A DNA stretch of 64,000 nt, taken from positions 1-64,000 of the forward strand of contig JAEUIQ010000028.1 in assembly GCA_016794985.1 (NCBI GenBank), written 5' to 3'. Below, in pieces: positions 35,243 through 45,921 of this stretch (position 1 is its first letter; every line of letters starts with the position of its first letter). The notes beneath the pieces were generated by a model. The model was not told where the DNA came from, did no database searches, and saw only the letters and a program-made list of their open reading frames with translations. The translations under genes and the position numbers were made by a program. This stretch comes from Planctomycetaceae bacterium. GTDB lineage: Bacteria; Planctomycetota; Planctomycetia; Pirellulales; Pirellulaceae.

Positions 35243-35988
35243 TTTGGAAGTCCGTAGGACTGACTCCGCTTCCGTCATGTCCGCAAGTAGGCCGATCGAG
35301 TTTCATCTTGCGTACGGACCGACCGGAATTGCAAGCGTGAACCGTTGCGGTCTCGATGAAGTTCGTTTGCGAAGCAGATCTGTCTCTCGACCGCTTCTCC
35401 TGCGATGGTCGTCTTGCCTTAGTGGTGAATCCTTGGCCCAACCGAGACGAGCTCGGTTGCGGCCTTTCAGCTGCTGATTTTTGTTGTTTGCTTTCGGCTG
35501 CCGTCTTGTCTCTCGTAGTAATGCTCGGGCCAACATCACTTTGCCTTGCATTTGGCAGTCGAATCCCACCCGACTTGCTCGGCGGATTGTGACGTTTCAC
35601 GCGACATGCGACGACTCGGCTTTGGAAGGCCGTAGGACTGACTCCGCTTCGGTCATGTCCGCAAGTAGGCCGATCGAGTTTCATCTTGCGTACGGACCGA
35701 CCGGAATTGCAAGCGTGAACCGTTGCGGTCTCGATGAAGTTCGTTTGCGAAGCAGACCTGTCTCTCGACCGCTTCTCCTGCGATGGTCGTCTTGCCTTAG
35801 TGGTGAATCCTTGGCCCAACCGAGACGAGCTCGGTTGCGGCCTTCCAGCTGCTGATTTTTGTTGTTTGCTTTCGGCTGCCGTCTTGTCTCTCGTAGTAAT
35901 GCTCGCGCCAACATCACTTTGCCTTGCATTTGGCAGTCGAATCCCACCCGACTTGCTCGGCGGTTTGTGACGTTTCACGCGACATGTG
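35243..35988. repeat. 378-bp tandem duplication
   Basis: Segment 35243-35620 is repeated at 35621-35988 with only scattered substitutions (for example AGTCC/GGCCG near the start and GATTG/GTTTG near the end). The second copy stops about ten bases short. Frames are open on both strands through both copies but no family is recognised. Confidence 0.9.
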
Positions 35989-36036
35989 TCATCGACACGC
36001 CCTTAGCATTCTTCTGCGAAGTGTCTGCCAACACTT

Positions 36037-36067
36037 GAACGGTATTGCGGTAAACGCAATACCGTTC
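36037..36067. other. Perfect 13-bp inverted repeat
   Basis: GAACGGTATTGCG-GTAAA-CGCAATACCGTTC, 57 bases beyond the stop of the DUF1559 gene. No T-run follows directly on the minus strand, so it is a weak terminator candidate; it could be a protein-binding site. Confidence 0.6.
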
Positions 36068-36123
36068 CATGGGTGTCGGATTCAGCGTGCTTTTTTTCGC
36101 GGCGCGGTTAAGCAAGCCAAGCC

Positions 36124-37212
36124 TTAGGGAGTAACCGTCTGCAAATCTCGCTCTTGACCCGCAATGGTTCCCAGGGCCCGCCAGATCTCTGGGGTAATCG
36201 AATCGTTCACCGATTCGACCGAGCCGTCACAACGAAGAATGTTGACTAACTTGGTATGGCCGCTGCTGGCGGAGAATAGATTCTCGCCATAGTTATTATC
36301 CGTGCCCTGAATATTGAAGCAGGCTGGTTCGTTTGGCAACATCGTGGTCTGGAAACTGGCTCCCAAGATCGATGTGGAAGGCGCCCAGGCCGCACCTCGC
36401 AAACCCTGAAACTCAGGCGCGACAAAGTTCGACTGGGTCAAACATGCCTGACGACACAAATCCACCGAGGTTTGGCTGGTGATGTTGCACGAGACCCAAT
36501 CCCGAATGTTCGAGCCAATCACTTCCGGTTGCGTGGCAGTTAACCGACCACGATCAGGCAAGAACTCCGAGTAAGCCATCGTGTTGCTTGATCCGTCGGC
36601 AATGGTACCAAACGTGCGCGGGAAATCGATTCGGAAGTCGTTAAGCGGACCAAATGCTTGAAAGGCCGCATAACCGTTTCCACGCCCTGACGGGTTGGAC
36701 GAGTTCGGCAGCGAGTTTTGCGACGGATGAGAACCGTTGCAAATCGCGTACGTGTGGCGTCCATCGGGACCGTAAGGCGAAGTGTGCGGCGCCGAAGGAC
36801 ACACGTAGGTGGGAATCACCGATCTTTGATGTTGGTTCGCACCATCGTTGGTCAAACCGGTCGGGTCCCATGGATTGCGATTCCACAGCGTTCGATCGTA
36901 CAAATCTTGTTGTTCGATGTATGGCAACGTCAAGACTTTGTCCGAGTGCTGACCAAAAAGGGACACGGCCCGTGTGGTGAAATTGTAGCCCGTTCCGAAA
37001 TTCACCGGAAACCGATTGTGAATGTCGTGGTAGTTGTGATGGCCCAAGCCCACTTGCTTGAGATTGTTTTGACATTGCGTGCGACGCGCCGCTTCACGCG
37101 CCATTTGCACCGCTGGCAAAAGCAAACCGATCAAGACCGCGATAATCGCGATCACCACAAGAAGTTCGACCAGCGTAAAGCCACGACGAACACCGAAAGT
37201 AAGCGTTGACAC
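36124..37212 (-). CDS. DUF1559 protein with prepilin-type N-terminus
   Basis: 362 residues. N-terminus [20 protein letters not shown] is a type IV prepilin/pseudopilin signal, cleaved after Gly with the Glu at +5, and is followed by [20 protein letters not shown] and [15 protein letters not shown], the standard opening of DUF1559. [11 protein letters not shown] and the C-terminal [15 protein letters not shown] complete the family pattern. This family is expanded in planctomycetes and is probably displayed outside the cytoplasm, perhaps as pseudopilins. GTG 37212 follows GAGGAG by about eight bases. Confidence 0.9.
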   Translation of the reverse strand: MSTLTFGVRRGFTLVELLVVIAIIAVLIGLLLPAVQMAREAARRTQCQNNLKQVGLGHHNYHDIHNRFPVNFGTGYNFTTRAVSLFGQHSDKVLTLPYIEQQDLYDRTLWNRNPWDPTGLTNDGANQHQRSVIPTYVCPSAPHTSPYGPDGRHTYAICNGSHPSQNSLPNSSNPSGRGNGYAAFQAFGPLNDFRIDFPRTFGTIADGSSNTMAYSEFLPDRGRLTATQPEVIGSNIRDWVSCNITSQTSVDLCRQACLTQSNFVAPEFQGLRGAAWAPSTSILGASFQTTMLPNEPACFNIQGTDNNYGENLFSASSGHTKLVNILRCDGSVESVNDSITPEIWRALGTIAGQERDLQTVTP

Positions 37213-37529
37213 GAAAGCATCTCCTCAAAAAGGGCATTTCGATGTTCTCGGAACTGCCGAGTTCGCATCGAAAAATGGTACCTAGGAGACGCGGCTACAA
37301 ACGATGTTAACGCAGGACTTTTATCCGTCAACACACAAAATCCGATATTTAAAGGCATGTTCCTAGCCATTAACAACAGCGAGAAATTGTACGCCATAAG
37401 CGAAACGGTGACGTGGTGCTATCGGTCGGTGGCTGCGCCGCGATTCGAAAATATTTTTCCGATTCACTGAAATTGCCTACGAACCAGACGTTTTTTCCCG
37501 CGAAAATTCGAACATCCGCTCGAAGTCGC
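37213..37529. other. Intergenic between DUF1559 and TPR genes
   Basis: 317 bases, AT-richer than its surroundings near 37370-37500. Should hold the DUF1559 promoter; no clear hexamer pair or gene seen. Confidence 0.4.
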
Positions 37530-40500
37530 TTACGAAGCATTCCACCTTAACAGCGCTCGATAGGGCATGGCCCAAATTGGAACAGGAATTCGAAGCTGTC
37601 GCCGAAGACTGTTTTCGACTTCGTCATAAACCCGCCAAAACTTTCCCTCCTCCGCCGATCTTCGCCAAGTCTTCGACCAAGCCTTGAATTCCCGACTCGC
37701 TGCCTGTGCGTCCATGGCATGGGCAGTTTGGAGGCACAACTGGGCCGTTTGTCGCAGAAATTCTCGCAGCGTCTCATAAAACGCCGCGACTTCGAAGTCT
37801 CGAAACATGGCGACCTGCTCCACCGCGGCCGCCCAATCATCCGCCGCAATCAATGAAACAGTAAACCACAAGCGAACCAATTCCGTATCTTGATCCGGCG
37901 AGAGGCGAGGATCCGAGAAACATCGCTCGCCCATCTGTCGCACCAACGACCAATCGTGTAACGAGGCAGCGATCCTCACCAATTGAAACCAGTGATCGGC
38001 AGTCAAGTCTTCATAGGTCTCCCAACCAGGCAGCCACAGCCGACAACCCTTGGCTTGCAGTGAGCTCAGGGAATGAAACCACTTTTGCCACCAGGGGAAA
38101 TCACGATCGATCAAGAAGCTACCGGCCGCACAAAACGCGCCAGGGTCACGCCGAAGATCCGTGCCCCGTTGCCGAATCAAGCTCACTGCCGCCGTTTGTT
38201 TCCCGTGCAGCTCATGGTTGCGCAACAAAAACTCGGCGGCTCCCCACCAGGCATTCGTCGACGGCATCCGCCTCAGCTCGTCCAGCGCTTGCAGGCAAGT
38301 GCTCAAACCGCTTTTCCAATTAGCAATCCCCCACAAGCGTCCGACCGTGCGATGGCCGTGTTCCATTCTTGCTCGCAACAATCGCATCGCTAATGGCGTG
38401 GCCTCGGCATCCATCAAGTAAGCCAAACCGCGATGAGCGTAGACATCGGTCGTCGAATCTGATAACTCATCCAAGATCTTGGCGAATATTTCTTCAGCCA
38501 CTTCAAACTTTTTGTCGCGAATCGACAGCAGCAAATCGATGGAACTCACCAGGCCAGGGTTGGCACGTCCACGTAAACGATCGATCGTAGCCTGTAGTTC
38601 AGCGGGCTGATCACGTTTGATCAACAACTCGCTGAGTGTGGCCAAAGCAAAATCGTAAGTGGGATCCAACTGCACGGCTTTTTGTAAACATTTCAGAGCC
38701 TCGTCTTCCAATTCCAAGCGGGTCAACGAGTCAGCCCGATAACCCCAGCTCAACGGATTGCCCGGAGCCGTGCGAACCAGTTCGGCAGTCGCTTTATGGT
38801 AAGAGTCCCAGTCGCCGGCCTTTTCGGACCAATCCGCCAATCGGTACCAAAGAGCCGCAGAATCGGGATCATCCACGAGAATCGCTTGGAGCCGTTTGAT
38901 GGCTTCTTGGAGAGAGCGGTAGTCCGCCAACAGGTCGAGTTCGCACAGTTGGAGCGAGCGACTTTGCCGTTGATCGTCGGCCGTTCGGCAACTGGCAATT
39001 GCGGTTTCGAAATCCCCCTGTTCCGCGTACAACTGAGCCAGTCGTCGTCGAGCATCGGTCGAGGACGGATTGATTTGCAAGGCTTTTTCAAGAGCCGCAT
39101 GTCGTTCAGCCCATGTTTCTTCGGTTCGAGGCAAGACGTCGGCCAACAAAGTCCATGATTGAATTTCGTGTGGTCGCTCTTGTGACCATTGTCGAGCCGC
39201 CTTGGCAACCAACTCGGGTTGTTCGACTTTATTCACCCACGCCTGCAAACATTCCCAGGCGTAATCGAATGAAGGTCGCTGCCGAACTACGTTGGTCATG
39301 GTCTCGATTGCCAACTGCGTTTCTTCATGTTTCCAATGCAACTCGGCCAATCCACAACGCAACAGAGTATCTCGAGGTGACGCTGCTAAGGCATTCTGAA
39401 GCAGTTCGAACGCTTCCGACTTCTGCTGGTTGGCATCATAAGCCAAAGCCAAACGATAGACGACTTGCGGCCAACGAGGATTGATGCTCAGCGCTCGTTT
39501 GAGACATTCAATTTGCCGCTGCGGGTCCTGCTGTTGCTCGGCCAGCGCGGCAGCATCCGACCAAATCCGAGGCAGCAACGGGAATCGGTCGATGGCTTGG
39601 CTCATCAGCCGAGCGGCTTCGTCCAACTTATCTTGGCGTCGTAGAATCTCAATCAGTGAAATCCAACTCTGGAACAAGTCGGGACGAGCCGAGTGCATTT
39701 CCTGAAACAATTGCAAGGCAGCGGCATCGTCCAAGGTGGGTTGCACATGATCGCTCAGTGTTAGCAGCAAGTCGCCAGTGACAACCTGGGACTTGAGTTC
39801 TCGTTGCACGAACTCGAGCACTTGCTGACGTTGTTCTCGACTTTCACATAGATCCATCCAACCCAAAAATCCAGGTTCCCAATCGATGGATAGTTCCAAC
39901 GACTTGGCGAAATCGGCTGCGGCTTCTTCGTAGCGGCCTAGTTTCGCGTGGACAAGGCCGCGCATGCTCCAGGATGCCGGGACATGTGGCTCGATAACCA
40001 AGGCTTGTTCGGTATAAGGTAGGCTTTCATCGGGGCGATGCAAATCGATCAGCACCAAAGCCATTTCGCGCAAGGCCCAGGGATCTTCGGGGTGCAATTC
40101 CAACATACGGCGCAGTTCTTCCACCCAACGACTGCTTAGATCTTCGCGCCGCAACAGCCCAATCCAAATTTGCCGCAGTTCATAATGCTCGGGGAAACGT
40201 TGCAGGTATTCGGCCAAAAAAGCGATCGCCGCTTCACTCCCCTGCCGGTCGAAAATCGTATCGCACAAGGCATTAACAAAGTTCATGTTTAGTGGCTGGA
40301 GCGACAGCGCCTCGCGGTAGCGATGTTCTTGAGTCGCCATGTCTTCGTAGATCATGGCGAATCGAGCGGCCGTGTTTAGCCAGCGACTTCGATTGGTAAT
40401 CGACTCGGCCGCCGCGAGTAATTGCTTGGCTTCATCGCGTCTCCCCCACCCCATGTAAAACTGAGCCGCGTTCAATAATGCGTCACCGTCGAGAGGACGC

Positions 40501-42581
40501 CATTGCAGACTTTCTTCCAAGGCTCGAGCCGCCAAATCGTGTCGATCGCACGTCTCGAGTGCCGCCACGTAGTTGTAGGTGGGACTGGAGGATTGTCTCC
40601 CCAGGGTCTCGTGCCGGTTGCGGAGAAAATCGAGCCCAGCATCGGTGTCCCCCATCGCTCGAGTCGAGGCAAAATAGTCTGCCGCCAACGATTCATCCAA
40701 TTGATCGGCCAAAGCTGCCAGCCGGAGAACCTGGACGGCCAGTCCGCGCTGATTCATTCTCCAATAGTATCGGCTCGCAAGTCGCAAGTCTTCCGGCGAC
40801 TGTTGTTCACGCAAGATTCGGTGCAACCAACGTTCCACGGCCGGCAAGGTACGTTGATCTTCCAACAGTTCCGTCGCCAACATCCTCCAGTAGATCGGCA
40901 ACGAATCGGCTTCATCGCACAACGATCGCAAACGCTCCAGATAGCTTTCCCGCCGCCCCAACTCCCGCAGCAACGATAAACGCACCAATTGTTGGTTGAC
41001 ATCTTTGGGAAACCGTTCGGCCAAAGCTTCGACCGCGCGCAATTGGCGGACGCGATCTTGATCGTAGAACGCCAAGCTGGCTCGCGCGTGGAGCGTCAAG
41101 CGATGATCAGAATCCAACGCCTCCATGTGTTGCAGACAGGTTGCGGCGGTTTGACGATCGTGCGTATGCAAAGCTCTATGCATTTGATGCATGTGGTCGT
41201 AGAACTCGGCATCTTCCAACTCCAATCCGGCCAGCCGATGGGATTCCGTCAGGGGCACCAACGTCATTCCACGTGGACCGGTCGTCGAATAATGTTCTAG
41301 AAGCTCCTGCCCACGATACTCGAGATGGTGTCGCTCACCGGGATCGCGCACCAACAACACGCCACGGCGGCTGTCGTATCCGATGACCGGTTGCAGGTGC
41401 CCCATTTGCGGGCCGATCGTAGTCAATGTGAATGGCACACCACGATCGATCAATTGTTGCGCATTGTCCCAAGTCACTCGGAACTCGCGCGCATCAAAGC
41501 CATGTTCTTCGGCCCAATTGCGTTCTTCGTGAGCGGGTGTCCCGTCGTAGCAGATCGACTGGGCCAACTCGACATGATCCACGTGTTGCCCCCAATAACT
41601 GGACAATGCCACCAGGGTTGCCGGAGCACAAGTCAAATGGTTTTGACGAACAAATTTCACGTCCAATAGAATGTCCCGAGTTTCCTCAGTCGGACGGGCC
41701 AGCGCTTCCTGCAAGGATTTCACGATCGAGCGATAGTAAGGTGAATCAATTTGCTCGGCCAGTCGAATCGCTTCTTCATAATCACCTCGACGGTAAGCCA
41801 ACTCGGAGCGACGACTGGCCAACCAACGCCGCAGCGTCTTGTCACGATCCAAAAGCAAATACAACTTTTCGGCTTTATCCAGACATTCTGCCACCAAATC
41901 GAAACGTCGCGTCTCGGAGTAGAACGCCGCTAACTGACTCCACAGATCTCCGGATTGATTGTGATTTGCGGCCCGCAATAGTAGATCCTCAGCCTCGCTA
42001 TCGCGATTCAACTGTAGCAGCTGATAAGCATGAAGCTGGACGGCGGGACGATAGTAGGGGCGGATTTCCAAGGCTCGCGCTGTGGCCGATAGAGCTTCCT
42101 CACGACGATCCATTGCCGCCAGTAATGAGTGTTTTTCGACCAAGACCCAGACGTGATCGGGGATCAGCTGCAAGGCCAGTTCAATATCGCGCTGGGCGGC
42201 CGTGAAATCACGTAACGAAGTATAAACTTGTGCTCGAAGCGAAAGAAGTTCTGTCTGTATTTCAGGATTCAGACCCTCTGGCAAACCTTGATACGCCATC
42301 TGACGCCAAGTTTCCAAAGGTCCTTGGTAGGACAACATCAACATGTACTTGTAGAACAAGAGCTGCGGATGATCGGGATAGGCTTGGCACGCACGAATGT
42401 GCCAGAGTCGCCCCCAACGTTGGCCACCCAGATTATGGGCCAGTCGCCCGGCCATGACACGCCCTTCCACATCCGGCCATTGTTCGATCGGCCCCCAAGC
42501 CTGCGTCCCAATGTGGTAAGCCGCGTGATATTGCCCTCGATCGTATTGTTCTAGAATCTGTGAATAAATGTTGTCGGTCAT
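37530..42581 (-). CDS. Giant TPR protein with embedded C39-like peptidase domain
   Basis: 1683 residues made mostly of tetratricopeptide-like repeats (for example YEEAAADFAKSLELS, PDESLPYTEQALVIEPHVPA). At ~residues 303-440 a papain-like C39 module interrupts them: DVKFVRQNHLTCAPATLVAL carries the putative catalytic Cys, GHLQPVIGYD the His and VRDPGERHHL an Asp. C39 domains cleave double-Gly leader peptides or act as pseudo-enzymes; in this case a signal or membrane segment is absent, so a cytoplasmic peptide-processing or scaffold role is possible. It is not a standard ABC-linked C39 protein. Similar TPR-C39 proteins occur in planctomycetes. Confidence 0.75.
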   Translation of the reverse strand: MTDNIYSQILEQYDRGQYHAAYHIGTQAWGPIEQWPDVEGRVMAGRLAHNLGGQRWGRLWHIRACQAYPDHPQLLFYKYMLMLSYQGPLETWRQMAYQGLPEGLNPEIQTELLSLRAQVYTSLRDFTAAQRDIELALQLIPDHVWVLVEKHSLLAAMDRREEALSATARALEIRPYYRPAVQLHAYQLLQLNRDSEAEDLLLRAANHNQSGDLWSQLAAFYSETRRFDLVAECLDKAEKLYLLLDRDKTLRRWLASRRSELAYRRGDYEEAIRLAEQIDSPYYRSIVKSLQEALARPTEETRDILLDVKFVRQNHLTCAPATLVALSSYWGQHVDHVELAQSICYDGTPAHEERNWAEEHGFDAREFRVTWDNAQQLIDRGVPFTLTTIGPQMGHLQPVIGYDSRRGVLLVRDPGERHHLEYRGQELLEHYSTTGPRGMTLVPLTESHRLAGLELEDAEFYDHMHQMHRALHTHDRQTAATCLQHMEALDSDHRLTLHARASLAFYDQDRVRQLRAVEALAERFPKDVNQQLVRLSLLRELGRRESYLERLRSLCDEADSLPIYWRMLATELLEDQRTLPAVERWLHRILREQQSPEDLRLASRYYWRMNQRGLAVQVLRLAALADQLDESLAADYFASTRAMGDTDAGLDFLRNRHETLGRQSSSPTYNYVAALETCDRHDLAARALEESLQWRPLDGDALLNAAQFYMGWGRRDEAKQLLAAAESITNRSRWLNTAARFAMIYEDMATQEHRYREALSLQPLNMNFVNALCDTIFDRQGSEAAIAFLAEYLQRFPEHYELRQIWIGLLRREDLSSRWVEELRRMLELHPEDPWALREMALVLIDLHRPDESLPYTEQALVIEPHVPASWSMRGLVHAKLGRYEEAAADFAKSLELSIDWEPGFLGWMDLCESREQRQQVLEFVQRELKSQVVTGDLLLTLSDHVQPTLDDAAALQLFQEMHSARPDLFQSWISLIEILRRQDKLDEAARLMSQAIDRFPLLPRIWSDAAALAEQQQDPQRQIECLKRALSINPRWPQVVYRLALAYDANQQKSEAFELLQNALAASPRDTLLRCGLAELHWKHEETQLAIETMTNVVRQRPSFDYAWECLQAWVNKVEQPELVAKAARQWSQERPHEIQSWTLLADVLPRTEETWAERHAALEKALQINPSSTDARRRLAQLYAEQGDFETAIASCRTADDQRQSRSLQLCELDLLADYRSLQEAIKRLQAILVDDPDSAALWYRLADWSEKAGDWDSYHKATAELVRTAPGNPLSWGYRADSLTRLELEDEALKCLQKAVQLDPTYDFALATLSELLIKRDQPAELQATIDRLRGRANPGLVSSIDLLLSIRDKKFEVAEEIFAKILDELSDSTTDVYAHRGLAYLMDAEATPLAMRLLRARMEHGHRTVGRLWGIANWKSGLSTCLQALDELRRMPSTNAWWGAAEFLLRNHELHGKQTAAVSLIRQRGTDLRRDPGAFCAAGSFLIDRDFPWWQKWFHSLSSLQAKGCRLWLPGWETYEDLTADHWFQLVRIAASLHDWSLVRQMGERCFSDPRLSPDQDTELVRLWFTVSLIAADDWAAAVEQVAMFRDFEVAAFYETLREFLRQTAQLCLQTAHAMDAQAASREFKAWSKTWRRSAEEGKFWRVYDEVENSLRRQLRIPVPIWAMPYRALLRWNAS

Positions 42582-42693
42582 CTTGTTCGCCCAAATGATA
42601 CGAGTCGCCGTCGCAGGTTAATGAGAGGCTGATTCTAGTGCCTCGCCCAGCGAAAGAAATAGGATCGACGCACGATTGACGGCGCGACGGAGA

Positions 42694-44304
42694 TTATTCC
42701 AAAGGAAAATCGCGAATCAAAATCGCGGAATCGTACAGGCGAAGATGACGATAATAGACTTCCAAAGTCAACGTCGCCATGGCGGTGCAATACAATCGAC
42801 CACCCTCATTGCCCGTCTTGGGATGCGGGAAATACCAACTGCCGCGTTCATGACCAATATCGCTTTGCGTATTCACCAAAAAGTCGCGAACCGCCTCGTT
42901 CCATTCTTTCCAGAGCGGGCCACCAAAGTGGAACAGCGCCATCGTCGTGTAGTAGTTGAAGTAAATGTGATCCGGCGAGACTTTTTGCGCAGCGAGATAT
43001 TCGGCACCCATCTGAATTTCATCGCGATTGGGCGTCCAACCCTGGTGCATGCGCAAGAGCACGCCGATGGAGGTCGGAACCGGTTGGGCCAACGTGGGAT
43101 CCAAGCCCGGATACGTAAAATAGGCCCCGGGGCTGACTGATTGGGACTCGATGAACTTGCTGGCTTTTTGCATGGTCTGGTCAGGGACATTGGCCCCGGC
43201 CAAACGCGCGGTCTTCAATGCCAACCATTGCCAGCCGGTGATATTGATGTCGCCGATTTGGCCAGGCATGTACCGCCATCCACCCAACGGATGTTGGGCT
43301 TTGACAATAAAATCGACCGCTTGTTGCAACGGCTGTACCAATTGCGGGTCTTCGGAAATCGCCAATGCTTCAGCCAATGCTAACGTCGCGATGCCTTGCC
43401 CGTACATCGAGTGTTCTGACAATTGCGTCAGGTCGCCCTTCTTGGAAGTCTTGAGCAAGTAGTTCAAACCGTTCAAGACCACGCCTTGATACTCGCTGGA
43501 ATCGACGTGATTGTGATTGCGACCAAGAAAGCACAAGAGCGCCAAACCAGTCGCGGCTGTGCGACTGGCGGAGCTACCTTCGTTGCGAGCTTCGCTGCCT
43601 TCCGGATGTCGAAAACTCCACCCGCCATCGGGCCATTGATGTCGCGCCAACCACTCCAAGGCCATGTCAACCGCCAGTTCGCTTTGTTCGTTTCCGCCAC
43701 CTTTCTGGACAAGCTCAGCTCGATTGGCGGCGCGACGGCCCGATAATCCTCCGCCCCCCGCTGCGGCCTGCTCCAAGGTCACCGGAGCCACAGGCATTTG
43801 CGACGTCGATGCCGTCAACGGCGTCTGCGTTTCGACCCGACTCGCCAAGGTTGGTTGCGGCATTGGTAACGGACTGAGGAACAGCGAGTTCTGTTGCTGA
43901 TCGTCCATCGCGATTGAAACACTGTCAAAGTTTGCTTCGACGACCGCTGGTCCAGACTCAAACGCCTCGAGTGTCAGAGGACCGTCTCCAGCGAGTCGGG
44001 GCATGAACAAGAATGTCAAAACCAACAACAGCACGACGTGGACGAGCAAGCTCGCCCCGATCCCCAGCAAATCACGTGTGCGATACCAATTCGGCTCGCT
44101 ATCGCCACTTGGTTCGTTGGCGATCTCGACCAGGGCGGCCTTGACTTCCGCGGAGGACGGACTCTGCGGCGAAGTTGCTCGCAATCCGGCCCAGGCACCA
44201 CTCGATTGCTTCTCCAACAAGGTCAACACCACCACCGGATCCTCGTGCGGTGACACAGGAAAGACGTTGGTCGAAGTCGTTGAAGAGCTAGGAGGCACGC
44301 GCAT
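42694..44304 (-). CDS. Membrane-anchored prenyltransferase/squalene-oxidase-repeat protein
   Basis: 536 residues. One membrane segment at ~85-105 (LGIGASLLVHVVLLLVLTFL) follows a ~80-residue N-terminal tail. From ~210 to 500 come alpha-toroid repeats: ALEWLARHQWPDGGWSF, LNGLNYLLKTSKKGDL, AVDFIVKAQHPLGGWRYMPG, KFIESQ, AEYLAAQKV. These repeats form the barrel of terpene cyclases and prenyltransferases, but the DxDD motif of squalene-hopene cyclase is absent, so catalysis is unlikely or different. Planctomycetes have many such proteins. Confidence 0.7.
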   Translation of the reverse strand: MRVPPSSSTTSTNVFPVSPHEDPVVVLTLLEKQSSGAWAGLRATSPQSPSSAEVKAALVEIANEPSGDSEPNWYRTRDLLGIGASLLVHVVLLLVLTFLFMPRLAGDGPLTLEAFESGPAVVEANFDSVSIAMDDQQQNSLFLSPLPMPQPTLASRVETQTPLTASTSQMPVAPVTLEQAAAGGGGLSGRRAANRAELVQKGGGNEQSELAVDMALEWLARHQWPDGGWSFRHPEGSEARNEGSSASRTAATGLALLCFLGRNHNHVDSSEYQGVVLNGLNYLLKTSKKGDLTQLSEHSMYGQGIATLALAEALAISEDPQLVQPLQQAVDFIVKAQHPLGGWRYMPGQIGDINITGWQWLALKTARLAGANVPDQTMQKASKFIESQSVSPGAYFTYPGLDPTLAQPVPTSIGVLLRMHQGWTPNRDEIQMGAEYLAAQKVSPDHIYFNYYTTMALFHFGGPLWKEWNEAVRDFLVNTQSDIGHERGSWYFPHPKTGNEGGRLYCTAMATLTLEVYYRHLRLYDSAILIRDFPLE

Positions 44305-44463
44305 CCTTCATGGGCGAACAAGCGGAGACGGGAGTCGTGGCCATCGACCTCCGGCGAGAGTTTAGGTCGCTACCGCTGTGTTTTCAGCGATCGCCCAAAA
44401 CATTCTCTCTGGCATTATTGTCCGCACCCGTCCGATTGTCACGACTTTAACGAATAGACCGAT

Positions 44464-45918
44464 TCACTTCCCAATACAAAATCGGGAAAAGATCGAGTCC
44501 AAGATATCGTCGGTATAGATGGTGCCTACCAAGCGACCCAGTCGATCGATGGCTCGATGCAGTTCGGCGGCCACAAGTTCTTCACCACCATTGCAAGCGG
44601 CGACCAAAACCGCTTCAGCCAGTGCCAAATCAATCTGTTCGAGATCCTCCACCGCTTGAACGGTTAAGCCCGTGGGCAGCGGTGCTCGCTCCACCGACCG
44701 TTCGCTGATGATTTGTGACAAAAGTACTCGCAATTCCGGAAGCCCCCGACCATTGGCGGTACTGACTCGCAGCCAAGGCTGCTTCCTACCGGAAAGCTCA
44801 GGTTGGGCCAGGTCCGCTTTTCCCAAAACCAACACCGCCGGCTCTTGTGGCAAACAGGCGGCCCACTCGGAGAGGGCCGCGAGCGGCTGCTGTGAGTCCC
44901 AACACAACACGAGGACATCGGCCGTCGGCAACAGTCGAGCCGTTTGCTGCTGGCTCAAGAATTCCAGTTGATCTGCAGCGCTTTGATCCAAACCCGCCGT
45001 ATCAATCAGTTCAACCTCACCACCAGTCAGCTTCAAGCGACCCGATAGATAGTCGCGCGTGGTCCCGCGTTGTGGCGAAACGATGGCGGCCGATTCCCCC
45101 AACAACGAGTTGAATAAACTACTCTTGCCTGCATTGGGCGGCCCGACCAAAACCACTCGCGGCAGCGCCCCCAACTCGCCACGTTGACGCAATTGATCGA
45201 GTAGTCTGCCAACCTGATCGCGCACCGTTTGCAAATCGCCTAACAATTGTTCGCGCGAAATAAACTCGATGTCTTCTTCAACAAAATCCAAACCGGCTTC
45301 TAAATGCGCCAGCACCATGATCAGTTGGTCACGCAATCCCTGGAGAGGCGCCGATAAGCCGCCAGCCAATTGGCCCAACGCGGCTTGCAATTGAGCATCG
45401 GAGTTGGCTTCAATAACTTGCAAGACAGCTTGCGCTTGCAGCAAATCCAAGCGTCCCGCCAAAAAAGCGCGCATGGTAAACTCGCCTGGCGCGGCCAGGC
45501 GAGCTCCAAGACGGAGACATTCTTGCAGCAACTGCTCGACCAGATACGGCGCACCGGGCAAGTGAAATTCTGCAGAAGGTTGCCCCGTGTAGGTTCGGTG
45601 CGAAGGCCAATACCACAAATCAGCGGGCATCGTGGAAACCGGCATCGTGGAAGTCGGCATCGTGGAAGTCGGCATTGTGGACGCCAGGGCCGCTGAAGGC
45701 TTCCCCTCCACCACGGCCTGAATTCTAACGCGACCCACCAAACGGTGAGGAAGTCGCTCGGGCAAAGTCGCCGGGTGGTCCATCGCAAAGACTTGCCGAA
45801 CCACATCGACCACCTGCGGTCCAGTCAAACGCACGATCGCGCGCGGCGCGGCCATTTTCCCAGTTGCGATTGCCGCGATCGTATCTTGCAGGTCATGAGA
45901 CAATGCACCGGCCGACAT
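44464..45918 (-). CDS. mnmE: tRNA modification GTPase MnmE
   Basis: With MnmG it installs the aminomethyl group on U34 of tRNAs. 484 residues: N-terminal folate-binding domain (FHLPGAPYLVEQLLQECLRL, RLAAPGEFTMRAFLAGRLDL), G1 GPPNAGKSS, G2 GTTRD, G3 DTAG, and the C-terminal IYTDDILDSIFSRFCIGK ending in the functional Cys. The G4 motif reads GKAD instead of NKAD, an unusual loss of Asn. The N-terminal domain contains an extra run of STMP repeats at ~80-97 from a 15-bp minisatellite (about 45629-45675). Starts three bases after yidC ends, a conserved bacterial pair. Confidence 0.92.
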   Translation of the reverse strand: MSAGALSHDLQDTIAAIATGKMAAPRAIVRLTGPQVVDVVRQVFAMDHPATLPERLPHRLVGRVRIQAVVEGKPSAALASTMPTSTMPTSTMPVSTMPADLWYWPSHRTYTGQPSAEFHLPGAPYLVEQLLQECLRLGARLAAPGEFTMRAFLAGRLDLLQAQAVLQVIEANSDAQLQAALGQLAGGLSAPLQGLRDQLIMVLAHLEAGLDFVEEDIEFISREQLLGDLQTVRDQVGRLLDQLRQRGELGALPRVVLVGPPNAGKSSLFNSLLGESAAIVSPQRGTTRDYLSGRLKLTGGEVELIDTAGLDQSAADQLEFLSQQQTARLLPTADVLVLCWDSQQPLAALSEWAACLPQEPAVLVLGKADLAQPELSGRKQPWLRVSTANGRGLPELRVLLSQIISERSVERAPLPTGLTVQAVEDLEQIDLALAEAVLVAACNGGEELVAAELHRAIDRLGRLVGTIYTDDILDSIFSRFCIGK

Positions 45919-45921
45919 GGG

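Noticed and set aside
34875..35978. 367-residue minus-strand frame through the 378-bp duplication
   Set aside because: Made by in-frame duplication (378 is divisible by three) of noncoding-looking DNA; no motif, no ribosome site, and equal openness on the other strand.
36037..36067. Terminator of the DUF1559 gene
   Set aside because: Perfect stem but no T-run directly after it on the minus strand; listed only as an inverted repeat.
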